Assembly (NCBI RefSeq): GCF_002160825.1 | Contig: NZ_NFLI01000005.1 | Location: forward strand, 62,001 to 126,000 | Direction of reading: 5' to 3' | Length of the DNA: 64,000 bases | Origin: Lachnoclostridium sp. An131 | GTDB lineage: Bacteria; Bacillota; Clostridia; Lachnospirales; Lachnospiraceae | In this document: positions 52,812-61,150 of the stretch, piece after piece | Layout of the letters: every line of letters starts with the position of its first letter | Position numbering within the stretch: the first letter of the stretch is position 1 | Notes under the pieces: generated by a model | What the model was told of the DNA's origin: nothing | Seen by the model: the letters and a program-made list of their open reading frames with translations, nothing else | The model's database searches: none | Program-made: the position numbers and the translations under genes

Positions 52812-53953
52812 CATTTTTCTGCCAGCCGTTCCAAATCTGCGGGGCAGTCCACATCCTGAAGCTCCCATTCATCCTGTACGGGAACCGTCCGCACCCGCTC
52901 CGGATACTTCTTTACCACAAAGCCTCCGCCATTCCCCTCAGGGAGCGTCAGCAGTTCTTCAAACGTCCATCTGGGAAAAAGCACGGGAGAGCCCTCACAG
53001 CCCTTCCAGGCCGGCCGCCAGATAGATTCCGGCCCGGAAGCCGCGCAGAGCGCCAGCGAGGCCACCGTGTCCCGGCGCAGCAGCGGCTGATCCCCCGGGC
53101 AGAACATGCAGCCATACAGCCGCTCCCCTGCTTCCGTCTCTGTACTCTCTGCCTCCCGGCCGCTCAGGGCTTCCAGTCCCAGACGCACCGTATCGCTGCG
53201 GTGAGGAAGAGCGTGAAAGACCACAGGAACCCCCTGTCTCCGGCACAGCTCTTCCACTTCTCTGTGCCGCGTCACCACCACGCGCCCGGCAAAGATTCCT
53301 TCCGTGGCATCCAGCGTCCTCTGAATCAGCGGCGCTCCCTCAAACTCCGCCATCAGCTTGTTTCCGCCGAAGCGTTTTCCAAGGCCCGAGGCCATAATCA
53401 CACAGCCCAGCTTTCCAAAAGGCTCGTCCAGGTTTACCAGAAACACATCCGGGCGGCTGCGCAGCTCTGTCAGAAACGAAAGCTCCTGGCTGCGCACGGC
53501 TGCCGCAGTCCGTTTCCGCTCCATGAGCTCACGGACCGCCTCGCAGTATTCCAGGCAGCCGGATTCCAGATAGCCTATCTCATCAATGACTGCCCACCCG
53601 CTCTTTTCCTCCATGCAGCGCCGCAGCATCCGGACGCCGGACTCCCGGAATCCTTCCTGCAGCGGCCGCATCCGGTTTTCCCTGCCAGGCAGAGAAGCAT
53701 CAAAGCGTCCCACCTGCACAGTCTCTCCTGTCAGGCGGTCTCTCAGCCACACAGCCCGTCCGGGCTCCGCCCAGGTCTCCACTCCCGGCAGGGGAGCAGA
53801 CGGAGACAGCAGCCGGGATAGGCCGGAAAGCAATGTGGTTTTCCCGCTTCCCCTTCCGCCCGTCAGGATCAGATGGCGTTTACCGCTGCTCCGGAAAGAA
53901 TTCCAGATACAGTTTTCTGTCAGCCTGTATGCAGGCGTCGCGGTATGCTTCAT
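52808..53953 (-). CDS. Fusion of P-loop NTPase and MocA/MobA-like nucleotidyltransferase
   Basis: This 381-residue protein has two domains. Residues 25-175 form a THEP1-like P-loop NTPase with Walker A GGRGSGKT (32-39) and Walker B WAVIDEIGYLES. Residues 183-381 form a MocA/MobA nucleotidyltransferase with IMASGLGKRFGGNKLM, HALPHRSDTVRLGL, CPGDQP and ESIWRPAWKGCEGSPVLFP. MocA transfers CMP to molybdopterin to make the cytosine-type cofactor used by xanthine dehydrogenase-like enzymes. The NTPase may drive cofactor insertion or maturation. The start lies inside the modE-like gene (74-base overlap). It is last in the Mo importer operon. Confidence 0.85.
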   Translation of the reverse strand: MKHTATPAYRLTENCIWNSFRSSGKRHLILTGGRGSGKTTLLSGLSRLLSPSAPLPGVETWAEPGRAVWLRDRLTGETVQVGRFDASLPGRENRMRPLQEGFRESGVRMLRRCMEEKSGWAVIDEIGYLESGCLEYCEAVRELMERKRTAAAVRSQELSFLTELRSRPDVFLVNLDEPFGKLGCVIMASGLGKRFGGNKLMAEFEGAPLIQRTLDATEGIFAGRVVVTRHREVEELCRRQGVPVVFHALPHRSDTVRLGLEALSGREAESTETEAGERLYGCMFCPGDQPLLRRDTVASLALCAASGPESIWRPAWKGCEGSPVLFPRWTFEELLTLPEGNGGGFVVKKYPERVRTVPVQDEWELQDVDCPADLERLAEKC

Positions 53954-54221
53954 AGCGCTCCAGCCACTCCTTTCCTTCCGGCGTGAGACGGCTTCCTCCG
54001 CCGTCCTTTCCTCCCGCCGTTCTCTCCGTCAGAGCAAAGCCCAGAGCTTGTTCTGCGTTTTTCAGAATTTTAAGCGCCTTGGTATAGGCCATCCCCATGG
54101 ACAGCGCAGCCGCCCGCAGGGATCCGGTCTCCGCCACGGCATGGAGCAGACGGCAGGGCCCCTCTCCGAAAAACTTTTCTCCGTTTTCATCTAAAAATAT
54201 AATTTTTGTAACTGCCTTCAT
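53880..54221 (-). CDS. ModE-like winged-helix regulator without molybdate-binding domain
   Basis: This 113-residue protein is the DNA-binding half of ModE: GPCRLLHAVAETGSLRAAA, SMGMAYTKALKILKNAE, then GGKDGGGSRLTPEGKEWLERY. The C-terminal molbindin (Di-MOP) domains that sense molybdate in E. coli are absent, so sensing must be direct, by a partner, or lost. The start at 54221 has GGAG six bases upstream; ATG codons at 54245 and 54284 are alternatives. It lies in the Mo operon after the ATPase gene and probably binds the palindrome at 57186-57209. Confidence 0.85.
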   Translation of the reverse strand: MKAVTKIIFLDENGEKFFGEGPCRLLHAVAETGSLRAAALSMGMAYTKALKILKNAEQALGFALTERTAGGKDGGGSRLTPEGKEWLERYEAYRDACIQADRKLYLEFFPEQR

Positions 54222-54293
54222 CGTTTTCTCCGTTTTCAGATCCATGCTTTTCAAATACAGGACTCTGTTTTCAGTCCCCTGCATCCCCGCATT

Positions 54294-55091
54294 TTATTCC
54301 GTTTCCGGTTCTTTCAGCATCACAAGCTGTTCCCGCCCGCTTTTGTCTCTGCATCTTTGCAGGCTGACGCGCCCATAGAGGACGCCAAGCTCCTCTTCCA
54401 TTTTGTTCAATGCATCGGTCCCGGGCTTTAAAACAGCCAGGACCTTTCCATCCGCCAGAAGAAGCAGTCTGTCGCAGTAATTCAGCGCAAGGGAAGGATC
54501 GTGAAGGGCCGCCAGAACCGCCCGCTTTTCCTCCCTGACCCAGCCCCGGAGAAGATCCAGCATCTGATACCGGTAACGGAAGTCCAGCGCGCTTTCCGGC
54601 TCATCCAGAAGAAGCAGCCTTCCTTCCGACGCCAGCGTACGGGCCAGAATGCACAGCTGCTTCTGCCCTTCGCTCAGATGCAGATAATTTTCCTCTTCTC
54701 TGCCCCCAAGTCCCACACGGGCCAGAGCCTTCCGCGCCCGTTCCTTCATATCTCCGGAAGGGTATTCCAGCAGACCAAGCCTGGGATTGAAGCCCATCAG
54801 CACCACATCCAGAACGGAAAGATCGATGGATATTCCGCTCCGCTGGGGAACGTAGCTGCACCGTCCGGCAAGCTCCCGGGGAGACAGCTGTTCCAGAACG
54901 CTCCCCTCCAGAACGCAGCTGCCCCTGTGGGGCAGAATTCCGCATATCGACTTTAAAAGGGTGGTTTTTCCGCTTCCATTTGCTCCCAGAAGCCCCAGAA
55001 GGCAGCCCGCCTCCAGCTCAAAAGAAATCCTGTCTATGACTGGCTTCCCGCCGTATCCGGCAGTCAAATCTGTTACAGAAAAGAAACTCAT
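54294..55091 (-). CDS. BtuD/FepC-type ABC ATPase (probable molybdate import)
   Basis: This 265-residue ATPase has Walker A GANGSGKTT (36-44), the Q loop in CSYVPQRSG, signature HLSEGQKQL, and Walker B LLLLDEPESALDF, with the His switch in ALHDPSLAL. The sequence is of the siderophore/cobalamin/MolC type. The start at 55091 overlaps the permease stop as ATGA and has GGAGG at eight bases; a longer open frame runs antiparallel in the permease and is ignored. It powers the importer with the two genes upstream. Confidence 0.92.
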   Translation of the reverse strand: MSFFSVTDLTAGYGGKPVIDRISFELEAGCLLGLLGANGSGKTTLLKSICGILPHRGSCVLEGSVLEQLSPRELAGRCSYVPQRSGISIDLSVLDVVLMGFNPRLGLLEYPSGDMKERARKALARVGLGGREEENYLHLSEGQKQLCILARTLASEGRLLLLDEPESALDFRYRYQMLDLLRGWVREEKRAVLAALHDPSLALNYCDRLLLLADGKVLAVLKPGTDALNKMEEELGVLYGRVSLQRCRDKSGREQLVMLKEPETE

Positions 55092-56089
55092 GTCCTCTGC
55101 CTCCCGCGGATAATCAGAAAAATCAAAAACGGCGCTCCCAGCAGACTTGTGAAAATGCTCACAGGAAGCTCTGTGGACGCGGCGCTGCGCGCCAGAATAT
55201 CGGCGCCGGTCAGAAGGATGCTTCCAAGCAGTCCCCCAAGCAGCATGGTCCCGGCGCTGTTCCGCTTTGTCAGCAGTCTGGCGCCGTGGGGAGCCAAAAG
55301 CCCTACAAAGCTGATAAGGCCTGACAGGCTGACGATGCAGGAAACGGTAAGCGTGGCGATCAGAAGCACCGCAAGCCGCAGTCTTCCCACATGGACGCCC
55401 AGCATCCGGGCCTCTCCCTCCTCCGCAGACAGCAGGATAATCTGCCGGTGCAGAAGAAACAGCAGAATCAGGCACAGAATACAGAGCGCAATATTTCCGC
55501 CGATGGAGTATCCGCTGATCCCGTTCAGGCTTCCCATAATCCAGTATTCGATAGACGCCAGCTCCCGTTCCGGATCCGCTGTAAGCTTCAGGCACATCAG
55601 AGCTGTCTGAGCCAGGGAATGGACCGCGATGCCCGCCAGCACGATGGTGCTGTTTTTCCCGGCCCGGTCCAGAGACGAGAGCGCCAGGGCAAGGCCCACC
55701 GCTGCCAGAGCCCCTGCAAAGGCTGAAGCCGTCACTGCGGCGGCGCCTGACAGAAACAGGATTCCGGCCGCCGCCCCTGCGCTGGCTCCGGAGGAGACGC
55801 CTATCACGTCGGGGGACGCCAGAGGATTCCGGAATACCGTCTGATAGACAAAGCCTGCCACACCCAGAGCAAAGCCGCCGGCGATTCCCACAATCGTGCG
55901 GCTGGCCCGGAGAGTCCAGAATACCCGCAGCTGCATCGGGTCACCCTTAAGCAGTCCTTCGATGGACAGCGGGTACTTTCCCACAAATAAACTGGCGGCA
56001 GCCAGAGCGATCATCAGAGCCGCTCCGGCTGCACAGAAAGACTTAGTTTTCACTGTAGGTAAATCCATAGAATGTCTCATAATATTCAT
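55088..56089 (-). CDS. FecCD/BtuC-type permease (probable molybdate import)
   Basis: About 330 residues with ten predicted helices and the FecCD signatures LRASRTIVGIAGGFALGVAG, TVFRNPLASPDVIGVSSGAS and SGLISFVGLLAPHGARLL. The start region overlaps the binding-protein gene end by up to 46 bases; ATG codons at 56089, 56080 and 56068 are all possible and none has a clear ribosome site. Type II importers of this fold move vitamin B12, hemes, siderophores or, for MolABC, molybdate and tungstate. Confidence 0.9.
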   Translation of the reverse strand: MNIMRHSMDLPTVKTKSFCAAGAALMIALAAASLFVGKYPLSIEGLLKGDPMQLRVFWTLRASRTIVGIAGGFALGVAGFVYQTVFRNPLASPDVIGVSSGASAGAAAGILFLSGAAAVTASAFAGALAAVGLALALSSLDRAGKNSTIVLAGIAVHSLAQTALMCLKLTADPERELASIEYWIMGSLNGISGYSIGGNIALCILCLILLFLLHRQIILLSAEEGEARMLGVHVGRLRLAVLLIATLTVSCIVSLSGLISFVGLLAPHGARLLTKRNSAGTMLLGGLLGSILLTGADILARSAASTELPVSIFTSLLGAPFLIFLIIRGRQRT

Positions 56090-57167
56090 CTATCACAGCC
56101 GCGCTGTCTGCTTCCGGGCACTCCTCGGGATGAAGAACGGAGGAAAGCCATACCGCTCCCAGAATTCCGCTGGGTACAGGGCTGTCCCAGGCTTCCGCGT
56201 CTCCGGGAATCTGATAGACATTTCCATTCACCACGGCAGTGCATTCCGCCAGATTCTGATCTGCCAGAACGTCATCCACTGTGTAGTCCGCGTCAGACGC
56301 CAGAACGATGTATTCCGGATCCCAGGCCAGAAGCTGTTCATAGCTTATCTCTGCCCAGTAGGTATCGGTAATCTCAGCGGCTGCGTTTACACCGCCCGCC
56401 ATCCGGATCATATCGGACTGATACATGGCGTCTCCCGCAGTAGACAGCAGGGAAGAATTTCCTGCCAGATAGACGCTGGGCGTCTCCACATCCGCCAGAG
56501 CTTCCGCAAGACGCGCCTCCTGCTCCGACGTGAAGTCCAGAAGAGACTGGGCCCGGTCTTTCGTGTTCGTCGCAGTTCCAATCAGGCTGATCATTTCGCT
56601 CAGCAGCTCCTGATCCTCCGGATTTACCACCAGGGCCTGAATGCCGAGCTCCTCCAGCGTACCGGCTGTATCCTGAAGGCTCATGGGCAGAATCACCAGA
56701 TCCGGCTCCAGTGCCGCACAGCCCTCCAGATCAAATTCCTTTGCCGTTCCCACGCTCGGAAGCTCCAGAAGCTCCGGCGCGCTGAGATGATAAATCGAGC
56801 GGGTATCCGCCTTCGCCTCAATGCCCACCAGCTTCTCATCCAGATCCAGGGCAATCAGAAGGCTGGTAGAAATGTAATAGCCGCTCACAAGCTTCTGAGG
56901 TTCTTCCTCAATCGCCACTTCACGGCCCGCCTGATCAGTCACAGTAACCGGATAAACCACTTCTGCAGCGGTATCTGCCGCACTGTCTGTCTCCGAAGCC
57001 GCAGCTTCCGCGTCATTTGCTTCTTCAGATGTTTCTTCCGCCGTTTCCTCCGCAGCAGTCTCTTCAGAAGCAGCCACTCCGTTCTCTGTCTCAGGCTGGT
57101 TCGGACTGCAGGCCGCCAGAGACAGCGCCATGGACAGGGCAAGCAGCAGGGAAAGTATTTTCTTCAT
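56043..57167 (-). CDS. Substrate-binding lipoprotein of BtuCD-like importer (probable molybdate)
   Basis: This 374-residue lipoprotein has a signal peptide ending in LSLAAC (lipidated C20), an acidic, Ala/Glu/Thr-rich linker of about 45 residues, then a Peripla_BP_2 domain with one long backbone helix (YPVTVTDQAGREVAIEEEPQ, ALEPDLVILPMS, AWDPEYIVLASDA). This class III fold binds cobalamin, siderophores or, in MolA, molybdate. The companion genes (ModE-like regulator, MocA, divergent Mo hydroxylase) make molybdate or tungstate the best guess. First gene of the operon. Confidence 0.85.
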   Translation of the reverse strand: MKKILSLLLALSMALSLAACSPNQPETENGVAASEETAAEETAEETSEEANDAEAAASETDSAADTAAEVVYPVTVTDQAGREVAIEEEPQKLVSGYYISTSLLIALDLDEKLVGIEAKADTRSIYHLSAPELLELPSVGTAKEFDLEGCAALEPDLVILPMSLQDTAGTLEELGIQALVVNPEDQELLSEMISLIGTATNTKDRAQSLLDFTSEQEARLAEALADVETPSVYLAGNSSLLSTAGDAMYQSDMIRMAGGVNAAAEITDTYWAEISYEQLLAWDPEYIVLASDADYTVDDVLADQNLAECTAVVNGNVYQIPGDAEAWDSPVPSGILGAVWLSSVLHPEECPEADSAAVIDEYYETFYGFTYSEN

Positions 57168-57185
57168 AACCTTATTTCTCCTTAT

Positions 57186-57209
57186 CGTTATTGTTTTAAA
57201 ACTACAACG
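57186..57209 (-). promoter_or_regulatory. Candidate ModE-like operator
   Basis: A 24-base near-perfect palindrome: CGTT (57186-57189), central GTTTTAAAAC (57193-57202), AACG (57206-57209), with 20 of 24 positions symmetric. The outer CGTT...AACG recalls the ModE site of E. coli (CGTTATAT-N8-ATATAACG). It sits right after the predicted transcription start of the Mo importer operon. Confidence 0.65.
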
Positions 57210-57211
57210 GG

Positions 57212-57240
57212 ATTATAGCAATTCCTCTTTCCAAAATCAA
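57212..57240 (-). promoter_or_regulatory. Sigma-A promoter of the Mo importer operon
   Basis: Minus strand: TTGATT (57240-57235), 17-base spacer, perfect TATAAT (57217-57212). Confidence 0.85.
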
Positions 57241-57256
57241 GACATACTGATATAAT
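57228..57256 (+). promoter_or_regulatory. Probable promoter of the molybdenum hydroxylase operon
   Basis: TTTCCA (57228-57233), 17-base spacer, perfect TATAAT (57251-57256). It overlaps the -35 region of the opposing promoter, so both directions may compete or be co-controlled. Confidence 0.55.
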
Positions 57257-57262
57257 AATATC

Positions 57263-57449
57263 GGATAGAGCCATGCGGACTTGACTGACACCTTCTGGAA
57301 AAGCTGCATGGCTGAATTACTGTTGTCACACAGCGCGGCGTGCCAGAAAGCAGTGGGCTTTCCTATGCCTGCGCTGCACACGTCCAGGCCCGGAACAGGC
57401 GAGCCAAGCGCTCTGGTTTTCCGCTGCCCGGCAAAAGGAAATACATACC
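57263..57449 (+). other. Long structured leader of the molybdenum hydroxylase operon
   Basis: About 187 bases between the predicted start and the first gene. Possible stems include AGCCATGC (57268-57275) with GCATGGCT (57307-57314) and CAGCGC (57331-57336) with GCGCTG. No convincing protein-coding frame is seen. A cofactor- or ligand-sensing RNA is possible; I could not match it to a known riboswitch class. Confidence 0.4.
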
Positions 57450-58250
57450 ATGATCAATATTCAAAAATACGTCCAGGCAGAAAGCCTGGAGGAAGCATAC
57501 CAGCTGAACCAAAAACGGAGCGGCCGCATCATCGGCGGCATGCTGTGGCTGAAAATGGCCAGAAATACGGTGGGAACCGCCATCGATCTATGCCGCCTCG
57601 GCCTGGATACCATCGAAGAGACCGACGAGCAGTTTTCCATCGGTGCCATGGTGACTCTGCGCCAGCTTGAGCTGCACCCGGACCTGAACGCCTATACCGG
57701 CCATGCCGCCGCTCATGCGGTTCAGGACATCATTGGCGTACAGTTCCGGAATATGGCCACGATAGGCGGCAGTGTCTGGGGACGCTTCGGCTTCTCCGAT
57801 GTACTGACCCTGCTGCTGTCCATGGACACTTCTGTGGAGCTGTACAAGGGAGGCATCGTACCTCTGGAAGAATTTGCAGCCATGAAGCATGACAATGATA
57901 TCCTTGTCCGGGTTCTGATTCGCAAAAGACCCGGAAGCTTTGTCTATCAGGCCATGCGCAATCAGCGCACGGACTTTCCTGTTCTCACCTGCGCCCTGTC
58001 CAGGGTAGAGGGCGAATACCGGGCCGTCATCGGCGCACGGCCTGCCCGGGCTATAGTGATCCGGGATGAACAGGGAATTCTGCGGGACGGCATCACGGAA
58101 GAAAGCGCCAGCGCCTTCGCCGCGTATGCGGCCGGCAAGGCGCCCACCGGAAGCAACGTCCGCGGAAGCGCGGCCTACCGGACGCATCTTATCAACGTGC
58201 TGACAAGGCGCAGCGCTCTGGAACTGGGAGGAATGCAGGAATGGAACTGA
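57450..58250 (+). CDS. Molybdenum hydroxylase FAD subunit (XdhB/CoxM type)
   Basis: This 266-residue subunit carries FAD in xanthine dehydrogenase-type enzymes. It shows the FAD_binding_5 start KYVQAESLEEAYQL, IIGGMLWLKM in place of the usual GGGT loop, the second FAD loop NMATIGGSVWGRFGFSD, and the CO_deh_flav_C end. It overlaps the [2Fe-2S] subunit by ten bases. Electrons pass from Mo through the Fe-S subunit to this FAD. First gene of the hydroxylase operon, with only an AAAGGA ribosome site. Confidence 0.9.
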   Translation: MINIQKYVQAESLEEAYQLNQKRSGRIIGGMLWLKMARNTVGTAIDLCRLGLDTIEETDEQFSIGAMVTLRQLELHPDLNAYTGHAAAHAVQDIIGVQFRNMATIGGSVWGRFGFSDVLTLLLSMDTSVELYKGGIVPLEEFAAMKHDNDILVRVLIRKRPGSFVYQAMRNQRTDFPVLTCALSRVEGEYRAVIGARPARAIVIRDEQGILRDGITEESASAFAAYAAGKAPTGSNVRGSAAYRTHLINVLTRRSALELGGMQEWN

Positions 58251-58708
58251 AGCTTACACTGAACGGCAGGCCCGTCACCGACAACATCGAACCCGGCCTG
58301 CTTCTCATCGATTTTTTAAGGGCACACGGCTGCTACAGCGTCAAGCGCGGCTGCGAAACCTCGGGCTGCGGCCTGTGCACCGTGCTGATGGACGGACGTC
58401 CCATCCTTTCCTGCTCCATTCTGGCTGCCCGCGCCGCAGGCCATAAAATCGACACGCTGGAAGGACTGCAGGAGGAGGCTGCGGATTTCGCCGGGTTCAT
58501 CGCCGACCAGGGAGCAGACCAGTGCGGTTTCTGTAATCCTGGTTTCGTTATGAATACCATTGCTCTTTTGCGCGAGATCCCCGATCCCACCGATGACCAG
58601 ATCCGCTCTTATCTGGCAGGAAACCTGTGCCGCTGCTCCGGCTATGACGGACAGCTCCGGGGAATCCGAAGTTATCTGGACAGCCGTAAGAAGCAGGGCA
58701 GCGTATAA
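58241..58708 (+). CDS. Molybdenum hydroxylase [2Fe-2S] subunit (XdhC/CoxS type)
   Basis: This 155-residue subunit has two clusters. The plant-type site is C38, C43, C46 and C58 (GCETSGCGLC). The second site is C95, C98, C130 and C132 (DQCGFCNPG and GNLCRCSGY). All eight ligands are present. Its ATG overlaps the end of the FAD-subunit gene, and the large-subunit gene follows ten bases later. Confidence 0.96.
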   Translation: MELKLTLNGRPVTDNIEPGLLLIDFLRAHGCYSVKRGCETSGCGLCTVLMDGRPILSCSILAARAAGHKIDTLEGLQEEAADFAGFIADQGADQCGFCNPGFVMNTIALLREIPDPTDDQIRSYLAGNLCRCSGYDGQLRGIRSYLDSRKKQGSV

Positions 58709-58718
58709 GGAGGCAGCC

Positions 58719-61028
58719 ATGGAACATAAGGAATATAAATCTATCAATAAACCTGTCCGCAAGAAAGACGCTATGCAGCTTCTGCTGGGGAAACCTGTCT
58801 ACACGGACGACATCACCCCGAACCAGGCGCTGGTGGTCAAACTTCTGCGCTCCCCCCATGCAAACGCCATGGTTCAGGAAGTCAATACCGCAGCGGCCCT
58901 GAAGGTGCCCGGCGTAGCTGCCGTCTATACCTGGGAGGATGTCCCAAAAAACCGGTTTGCCATCGCAGGCCAGACCTACCCAGAACCCTCTCCCTATGAC
59001 CGGCTGATTCTGGATCGGCACGTCCGCTTCGTGGGAGACCCGGTGGCCATCATCGCAGCCGAGACGGAAAAGGCCGCGCTTCGGGCCATGAAACTGATCA
59101 AAGTAAAATATGAGGTTCTGGAGCCTGTGCTGGATTTCCGGAAAGCCAAAGACAATCCTATTCTGGTCCACCCGGAGGACGACTGGTTTCCTCCCTGCCA
59201 GGTAGGCGGGGATCCCCGGCGCAACCTCGTAGCCAGCGAGGTGAACGGAGACGGAGATGTGGAAACGGTGCTGGCAGACTGTGACATTGTCCTGGACCGC
59301 ACCTATCACACCAAAGCCTTCAGCCAGGCTATGATGGAGACCTTCCGCACCTATACTGAGCTGGACCGTTACGGCAGGCTTCACGTGATCTCCTCCACCC
59401 AGATCGTATTCCACTGCCGCAGGATCCTGTCCCGGGCTCTTGGCATTCCCAAAAGCAGAATCCGTGTGGAAAAGCCCCGGATCGGAGGCGGCTTCGGCGC
59501 CAAGCAGACAGCTGTCTGCGAGGTCTATCCGGCTTTCGTAACCATGAAGACCGGCCGGCCGGCAAAACTGATTTATACCCGGGAGGAATCCCAGATTGCC
59601 GGCTCTCCCCGGCATGAGATGGAAATCCGCATACGGCTCGGGGCAGACAAAGACGGGCATATCCGCTGTATTGATCTCTATACGCTTTCCAATACCGGCG
59701 CTTACGGCGAGCATGGCCCCACCACCGTAGGGCTTTCCGGCCACAAAGCCATCCCTCTGTATACGGGCGGCCTGGAGGCCTACCGCTTCAGCTATGACGT
59801 GGTCTACACCAATCTTCAGGCGGCAGGCGCGTACCGTGGCTACGGAGCTACCCAGGGCATCTTCGCGCTGGAATCCATTGTAAACGAGCTTGCGGAGCAG
59901 CTTGGCATGGATCCCACCATCATCCGCGATAAAAACATGGTAAAAGAAGGCATGGAAATGCCTGCCTACTACAACGAAACCGCCAATGCCTGCGCTCTGG
60001 ACCGCTGTATGGAGCACTGCCGGAGCATGTTCCACTGGGATGAAAAATATCCCGTCCGCGACATGGGAAACGGCAAGGTACGGGCTGCCGGCGTCGCCAT
60101 GGCCATGCAGGGCTCCTGTATTTCTCACGTGGACGTGGGCTCCGCCACTGTCAAGCTCAGTGAAGACGGAACCTATAATCTGGTCATCGGCGCGGCCGAT
60201 ATGGGAACCGGATGCGACACGATTCTGGCGCAGATGGTCGCCGAATGTATGGACTGCGACGTGGAAGACGTGGCTGTCTTTGGGGCAGATACGGACGCTT
60301 CCCCCTATGATTCCGGTTCTTACGCTTCCTCTACCACCTACATCACCGGAAAAGCTGTGGAAAAGGCATGTGCGGAGCTGAAGGAAAAGATCTGCTCCAT
60401 CGCTGCAGAAATCCTGAACTGTGACGCCTCAGAAATGGTATTTGAGGGTTCTCAGGTACGGCGGATCGGCACGGAGGAAACGGTCAGCCTGGAGGACGTC
60501 GCCTACAAATCGCAGGTATTTAACACGCAGGCAGCCGAAGCCACCGCAAGCCATTCCTCTCCGGTCTCCCCGCCTCCCTATATGGTGGGAATGGTGGAGA
60601 TCGAGCTGGACAAAGAAACCGGCCTGGTAACGATTCTGGATTACATGGCCGTGGTAGACTGCGGCATCCCCATCAATCCCGCTCTGGCCCGGATTCAGAC
60701 CGAGGGAGGCATCGTCCAGGGAATCGGACACACTTTGATGGAGGATGTGCGCTACGATCACAACGGCAGGCCCATCGGTTCCTCCTTTATGCAGTACAGG
60801 CTGCCCACCCGTCTCGACATGGGCCGCCTGCATGTGGAATTTGAGCACAGCTATGAGCCTACCGGACCCTTCGGCGCGAAATCCATCGGAGAGATCGTCA
60901 TCAATACTCCTGCGCCGGCCCTGGCTCATGCCATCTACCGGGCAACTGGCGTATGGCACAGAGAGCTTCCTATCACTCCGGAAAAGATTGCGCTTTCATT
61001 GGAAAAAACACAGAACAATCTCCGATAG
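58719..61028 (+). CDS. Molybdenum hydroxylase catalytic subunit (xanthine dehydrogenase/aldehyde oxidase family)
   Basis: This 769-residue subunit holds the molybdopterin. The N-terminal Ald_Xan_dh_C domain (KPVYTDDI, VRFVGDPVAIIAAET) precedes the cofactor domain with RIGGGFGAKQ, AYRGYGATQG and the C-terminal GPFGAKSIGE whose Glu (about 725) is the catalytic base. The start at 58719 has AAGGAGG five bases upstream; an open frame from 58560 inside the previous gene is rejected. Substrate is not shown. Neighbouring xpt and NCS2 permease favour a purine such as xanthine, while nicotinate-like or aldehyde substrates remain possible. Confidence 0.92.
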   Translation: MEHKEYKSINKPVRKKDAMQLLLGKPVYTDDITPNQALVVKLLRSPHANAMVQEVNTAAALKVPGVAAVYTWEDVPKNRFAIAGQTYPEPSPYDRLILDRHVRFVGDPVAIIAAETEKAALRAMKLIKVKYEVLEPVLDFRKAKDNPILVHPEDDWFPPCQVGGDPRRNLVASEVNGDGDVETVLADCDIVLDRTYHTKAFSQAMMETFRTYTELDRYGRLHVISSTQIVFHCRRILSRALGIPKSRIRVEKPRIGGGFGAKQTAVCEVYPAFVTMKTGRPAKLIYTREESQIAGSPRHEMEIRIRLGADKDGHIRCIDLYTLSNTGAYGEHGPTTVGLSGHKAIPLYTGGLEAYRFSYDVVYTNLQAAGAYRGYGATQGIFALESIVNELAEQLGMDPTIIRDKNMVKEGMEMPAYYNETANACALDRCMEHCRSMFHWDEKYPVRDMGNGKVRAAGVAMAMQGSCISHVDVGSATVKLSEDGTYNLVIGAADMGTGCDTILAQMVAECMDCDVEDVAVFGADTDASPYDSGSYASSTTYITGKAVEKACAELKEKICSIAAEILNCDASEMVFEGSQVRRIGTEETVSLEDVAYKSQVFNTQAAEATASHSSPVSPPPYMVGMVEIELDKETGLVTILDYMAVVDCGIPINPALARIQTEGGIVQGIGHTLMEDVRYDHNGRPIGSSFMQYRLPTRLDMGRLHVEFEHSYEPTGPFGAKSIGEIVINTPAPALAHAIYRATGVWHRELPITPEKIALSLEKTQNNLR

Positions 61029-61093
61029 CTGTCTTGAATTGACCAGGGCATGTATCACAGACAACAGAGCAGAGAAATATGTCGAATTGCAAA

Positions 61094-61136
61094 ACGGGCA
61101 GAACCACAAAATAAAAAGGTTCTGCCCGTATTTTTG
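61094..61136. terminator. Terminator between Mo hydroxylase and recX
   Basis: ACGGGCAGAACC pairs perfectly with GGTTCTGCCCGT around a 12-base A-rich loop, followed by ATTTTTGC on the plus strand and TTTTGC on the minus strand, so it can act both ways. Confidence 0.92.
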
Positions 61137-61150
61137 CTTTCGATGTCCGA

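Noticed and set aside
58548-60128. 526-codon minus-strand frame
   Set aside because: Shadow of the molybdenum hydroxylase large-subunit gene.
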